Of a stretch of 64,000 bases of DNA, positions 61,794-64,000 are shown in pieces; position 1 is the first letter of the stretch; the number at the start of each line of letters is the position of its first letter. The translations under genes and the position numbers were made by a program. Under the pieces are notes generated by a model, which did no database searches, was not told the DNA's origin, and worked only from the letters and a program-made list of their open reading frames with translations. This stretch comes from Pseudomonadota bacterium (GTDB taxonomy: Bacteria > Pseudomonadota > Gammaproteobacteria > Burkholderiales > Burkholderiaceae_F): positions 42,212 through 106,211 of the forward strand of contig JAKOQB010000198.1 of the NCBI GenBank assembly GCA_029778535.1, in the 5' to 3' direction.

Positions 61794-63467
61794 ATGAATT
61801 CCGCCGTACCGAATGCGCCGGCCGAGCCTGTTGCGGACCGCGTCGACTACCAGACCGATCCCTCGCGCTACCGCCATTGGCGCGTCGCCTGTGACGGGCC
61901 GGTCGCGACTCTGACGATGGATGTCGACGAGGACGCGGGCATCCGTCCCGGCTACACGCTGAAACTGAATTCCTACGACCTCGGCGTCGACATCGAGCTG
62001 CACGACGCGCTGCAGCGGGTCCGGTTCGAGCACCCGCAAGTGAAGTGCGTCGTCATCGCGAGCGGCAAGCCGCGCATCTTCTGCTCGGGCGCCAACATCT
62101 ACATGCTCGGGTTGTCGTCGCACGCGTGGAAGGTCAACTTCTGCAAGTTCACCAACGAGACGAGGAACGGCATCGAGGATTCCAGTGCGAATTCGGGGTT
62201 GAAGTTCATCGCCGCCTGCAGCGGCACCACGGCCGGCGGCGGCTACGAACTGGCGCTCGCGTGCGACGAAATCGTGCTGATCGACGACCGCAGCTCCGCG
62301 GTCAGCCTGCCCGAAGTGCCGCTGCTCGGCGTGCTGCCCGGCACCGGGGGGCTCACGCGCGTGACCGACAAGCGTCGCGTGCGGCGCGATCTCGCCGACA
62401 TCTTCTGCACCGTGGCCGAAGGCGTGCGCGGCAGCCGCGCGAAGGAGTGGCGGCTGGTCGATCACCTCGCCAAGCCGCAGCAGTTCAACGAATTCGTGCG
62501 CGGGCGCGCGCTGGAACTCGCTGCCGCGAGCGACCGGCCGGACGACGCGAAAGGCATCGCGCTGGAGCCGCTGCAGCGGGTGATCGACGCCGGCGGCTAT
62601 CACTACGAATACGTCGATGTGCAGCTCGACCGCGCCGCGCGCCGCGCAACGATCACGGTGCGCGCGCCGGCGAATCTCGGGCCGGCGCCGCTCGATGCAA
62701 TCCTCGCAACAGGCTGCCGCTGGTGGCCATTGCAGATGGCGCGCGAACTCGACGACGCGATCCTGAGCCTGCGCACCAACGAGCTCGACCTCGGGCTGTG
62801 GGTGCTGAAGACGGCGGGCGACGCGCAGGCGGTGCTCGACTGCGACCGCACGCTCAACGAGCATCGCCATCACTGGTTCGTGCGCGAGACGATCGGCATG
62901 CTGCGGCGGACGCTGGCGCGGCTCGACGTCAGCTCGCGCAGCCTGTTCGCGCTGATCGAGCCCGGCTCGTGCTTCGCCGGCACGCTCGCCGAACTCGCGC
63001 TCGCCGCCGACCGCAGCTACATGCTCGACGCGGACGGCAACGCGATCGCGCTGTCGGAGATGAACTTCGGGCCGCTGACGATGGCCAACGGGCTGGCGCG
63101 GATCAGCGCGCGCTTCTACGAAGAAGCGGCGCCGGTCGAGGCCGCCTATGCGCGGCTGCGCGGCGCGATCGGCGCGCGCGACGCGGCCGAACTCGGGCTC
63201 GTCACCGCCACGCCGGACGATCTCGACTGGAACGACGAGATCCGCATCGCGCTGGAAGAGCGCGCGAGCCTGTCGCCCGACGCGCTGACCGGCATGGAGG
63301 CGAATCTGCGCTTCGGCCCGCGCGAGACGATGGCCACGCGCATCTTCGGGCGGCTCACCGCGTGGCAGAACTGGATCTTCATCCGCCCGAACGCGGTCGG
63401 TTCATCCGGCGCGCTGAAGGTGTTCGGCTCAGGCAAGAAGGCCCAGTTCGACTGGAATCGAGTCTAA
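61794..63467 (+). CDS. boxC: Benzoyl-CoA-dihydrodiol lyase (2,3-epoxybenzoyl-CoA dihydrolase)
   Basis: A 557-residue member of the crotonase superfamily that hydrolyses 2,3-epoxybenzoyl-CoA, cleaving the ring to 3,4-dehydroadipyl-CoA semialdehyde and formate. Crotonase core elements are ASGKPRIFCSGANIYMLGL (about 86-104) and CSGTTAGGGYELALACDEI (about 141-159), followed by a second, degenerate crotonase-like half with SRSLFALIEPGSCFAGTLAE near residue 383. The length near 555 is specific to BoxC. It is 13 bp after boxR and 106 bp before boxB. Confidence 0.94.
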   Translation: MNSAVPNAPAEPVADRVDYQTDPSRYRHWRVACDGPVATLTMDVDEDAGIRPGYTLKLNSYDLGVDIELHDALQRVRFEHPQVKCVVIASGKPRIFCSGANIYMLGLSSHAWKVNFCKFTNETRNGIEDSSANSGLKFIAACSGTTAGGGYELALACDEIVLIDDRSSAVSLPEVPLLGVLPGTGGLTRVTDKRRVRRDLADIFCTVAEGVRGSRAKEWRLVDHLAKPQQFNEFVRGRALELAAASDRPDDAKGIALEPLQRVIDAGGYHYEYVDVQLDRAARRATITVRAPANLGPAPLDAILATGCRWWPLQMARELDDAILSLRTNELDLGLWVLKTAGDAQAVLDCDRTLNEHRHHWFVRETIGMLRRTLARLDVSSRSLFALIEPGSCFAGTLAELALAADRSYMLDADGNAIALSEMNFGPLTMANGLARISARFYEEAAPVEAAYARLRGAIGARDAAELGLVTATPDDLDWNDEIRIALEERASLSPDALTGMEANLRFGPRETMATRIFGRLTAWQNWIFIRPNAVGSSGALKVFGSGKKAQFDWNRV

Positions 63468-63472
63468 GAGCC

Positions 63473-63558
63473 GTGATCCGTTGGTCGTGATCCGTGATCC
63501 GTGGATCGGCCACGGGCGCGGTTTTCAAGGATCACGGATCACCGATCACGGATCACGA
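63473..63558. repeat. GTGATCCGTGATCC inverted and tandem repeat
   Basis: Tandem GTGATCCG units (GTGATCCGTTGGTCGTGATC, then CGTGATCCGTGG) face their inverse (GGATCACGGATCACC, GATCACGGATCACGA) around a 25-bp loop. It fills the boxC-boxB gap and forms a large hairpin. A fourth repeat family in this window. Confidence 0.75.
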
Positions 63559-63573
63559 ATACAGGAACCCCAC

Positions 63574-64000
63574 ATGACCATCGACTACAGCGAACGCATC
63601 CCCAACAACGTCGACCTCGCGTCGAACAGGACGCTGCAACGCGCGCTCGAGCAGTGGCAGCCCAATTACCTGCATTGGTGGCAGGACATGGGGCCGGAGG
63701 GCTCGCAGCGGATGGACGTCTACCTGCGCACGGCGATCAGCGTCGATGCGAAGGGCTGGGCGCACTTCGATTACGTGAAGATGCCCGACTATCGCTGGGG
63801 CATCTTTCTCGCGGAACGCGACGCGAACCGCAAGGTCAACTTCGGCGCGCACAAGGGCGAGCCGGCGTGGCAGGAAGTGCCGGGCGAATTCCGCAGCACG
63901 CTGCGGCGGCTGATCGTCACGCAGGGCGACACCGAGCCGGCGTCGGTCGAGCAGCAACGGCACCTCGGACTCACCTGTCCTTCGCAGTACGACCTGAGGA
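63574..64000 (+). CDS. boxB: Benzoyl-CoA 2,3-epoxidase subunit BoxB, 3' truncated by window edge
   Basis: The first 142 codons of the di-iron oxygenase component BoxB, which with the reductase BoxA epoxidises benzoyl-CoA using O2. The start MTIDYSERIPNNVDLASNRT and the segment NYLHWWQDMGPEGSQRMDVY (residues about 29-48), then RTAISVDAKGWAHFDYVKMPDYRWG, are typical of BoxB. The di-iron ligands lie further downstream and are not in the window. It starts 106 bp after boxC, behind the GTGATCC repeat, with AGGA upstream. boxA is expected beyond the right edge. Confidence 0.92.
   Translation, partial: MTIDYSERIPNNVDLASNRTLQRALEQWQPNYLHWWQDMGPEGSQRMDVYLRTAISVDAKGWAHFDYVKMPDYRWGIFLAERDANRKVNFGAHKGEPAWQEVPGEFRSTLRRLIVTQGDTEPASVEQQRHLGLTCPSQYDLR

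Noticed and set aside
63473..63558. A riboswitch or leader RNA before boxB
   Set aside because: The stem is built from tandem GTGATCCG units of a simple repeat and has no conserved ligand-binding architecture; it is better called a repeat element.

Overview
The window reads as the chromosome of a GC-rich, denitrifying, facultatively anaerobic betaproteobacterium (Rhodocyclales or Burkholderiales type, in the functional company of Thauera, Azoarcus and Aromatoleum). The evidence is the gene content: class I benzoyl-CoA reductase with its ring-processing enzymes, the aerobic box pathway, the anaerobic indoleacetate (auxin) pathway, NnrS-type nitric oxide genes, and dispersed palindromic repeats. 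No rRNA, tRNA, CRISPR array, phage or transposase was seen.

Layout. (1) 1-6.3 kb: the 3' end of hcrB (4-hydroxybenzoyl-CoA reductase, FAD/[4Fe-4S] subunit), then a probable NO/redox-stress group: hemerythrin, tandem GNAT, MIP18-type Fe-S factor, a polytopic membrane protein, a small conserved protein, a GST and NnrS. (2) 6.35-29.3 kb, all on the minus strand: a cluster that matches, enzyme for enzyme, the described anaerobic indole-3-acetate cluster (iaa): GntR regulator, thiolase, CoA ligase, hydantoinase-type A and B subunits, acyl-CoA dehydrogenase, B12-dependent mutase (two subunits), three-subunit molybdenum hydroxylase, class III CoA transferase, hydroxyacyl-CoA dehydrogenase/enoyl-CoA hydratase fusion and a periplasmic binding protein. 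It is followed by a one-chain indolepyruvate:ferredoxin oxidoreductase and nnrS. Expected route: indoleacetate is hydroxylated at C2, the lactam ring is opened, the acid is activated to CoA, the carbon skeleton is rearranged, then decarboxylating dehydrogenation and beta-oxidation give 2-aminobenzoyl-CoA and acetyl-CoA.

(3) 29.3-37.4 kb, plus strand and divergent from the GntR gene: a TRAP transporter, an EthD-like protein, a second hydantoinase-type A/B pair and an MBL-fold hydrolase. The shared intergenic region holds a TGTATACA palindrome (GntR operator candidate) and an almost perfect FNR anaerobox. (4) 37.4-38.2 kb: a decayed FitAB-like toxin-antitoxin pair. (5) 38.2-46.5 kb, minus strand: had-oah-dch-bcrC-bcrB-bcrA-bcrD-ferredoxin, the anaerobic benzoyl-CoA dearomatisation operon. 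Divergent from it are korAB, which recharge the ferredoxin, with a ferritin-like and a RidA gene.

(6) 50.1-51.4 kb: an intact PIN/AbrB module and a small operon of two coiled-coil/DNA-binding-like proteins with a palindromic operator. (7) 51.4-64 kb: the aerobic/hybrid benzoate (box) region. The minus strand carries boxD, a DUF4863 gene, benzoate-CoA ligase, a complete branched-chain-type ABC transporter and an alpha/beta hydrolase. The plus strand carries boxR, boxC and the 5' part of boxB.

The parts fit together. Indoleacetate, aromatic amino acids (via indolepyruvate) and benzoate are all converted to benzoyl-CoA-type intermediates. These can be opened reductively without oxygen (bcr/kor) or by epoxidation with oxygen (box). 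The most unusual observations are a palindromic repeat embedded in-frame in had, a 28-bp GGTA motif shared by two distant intergenic regions, the second hydantoinase operon sharing a control region with iaa, a 624-bp noncoding block with a 38-bp inverted repeat inside the iaa operon, and a PIN toxin relic with two lost catalytic residues.
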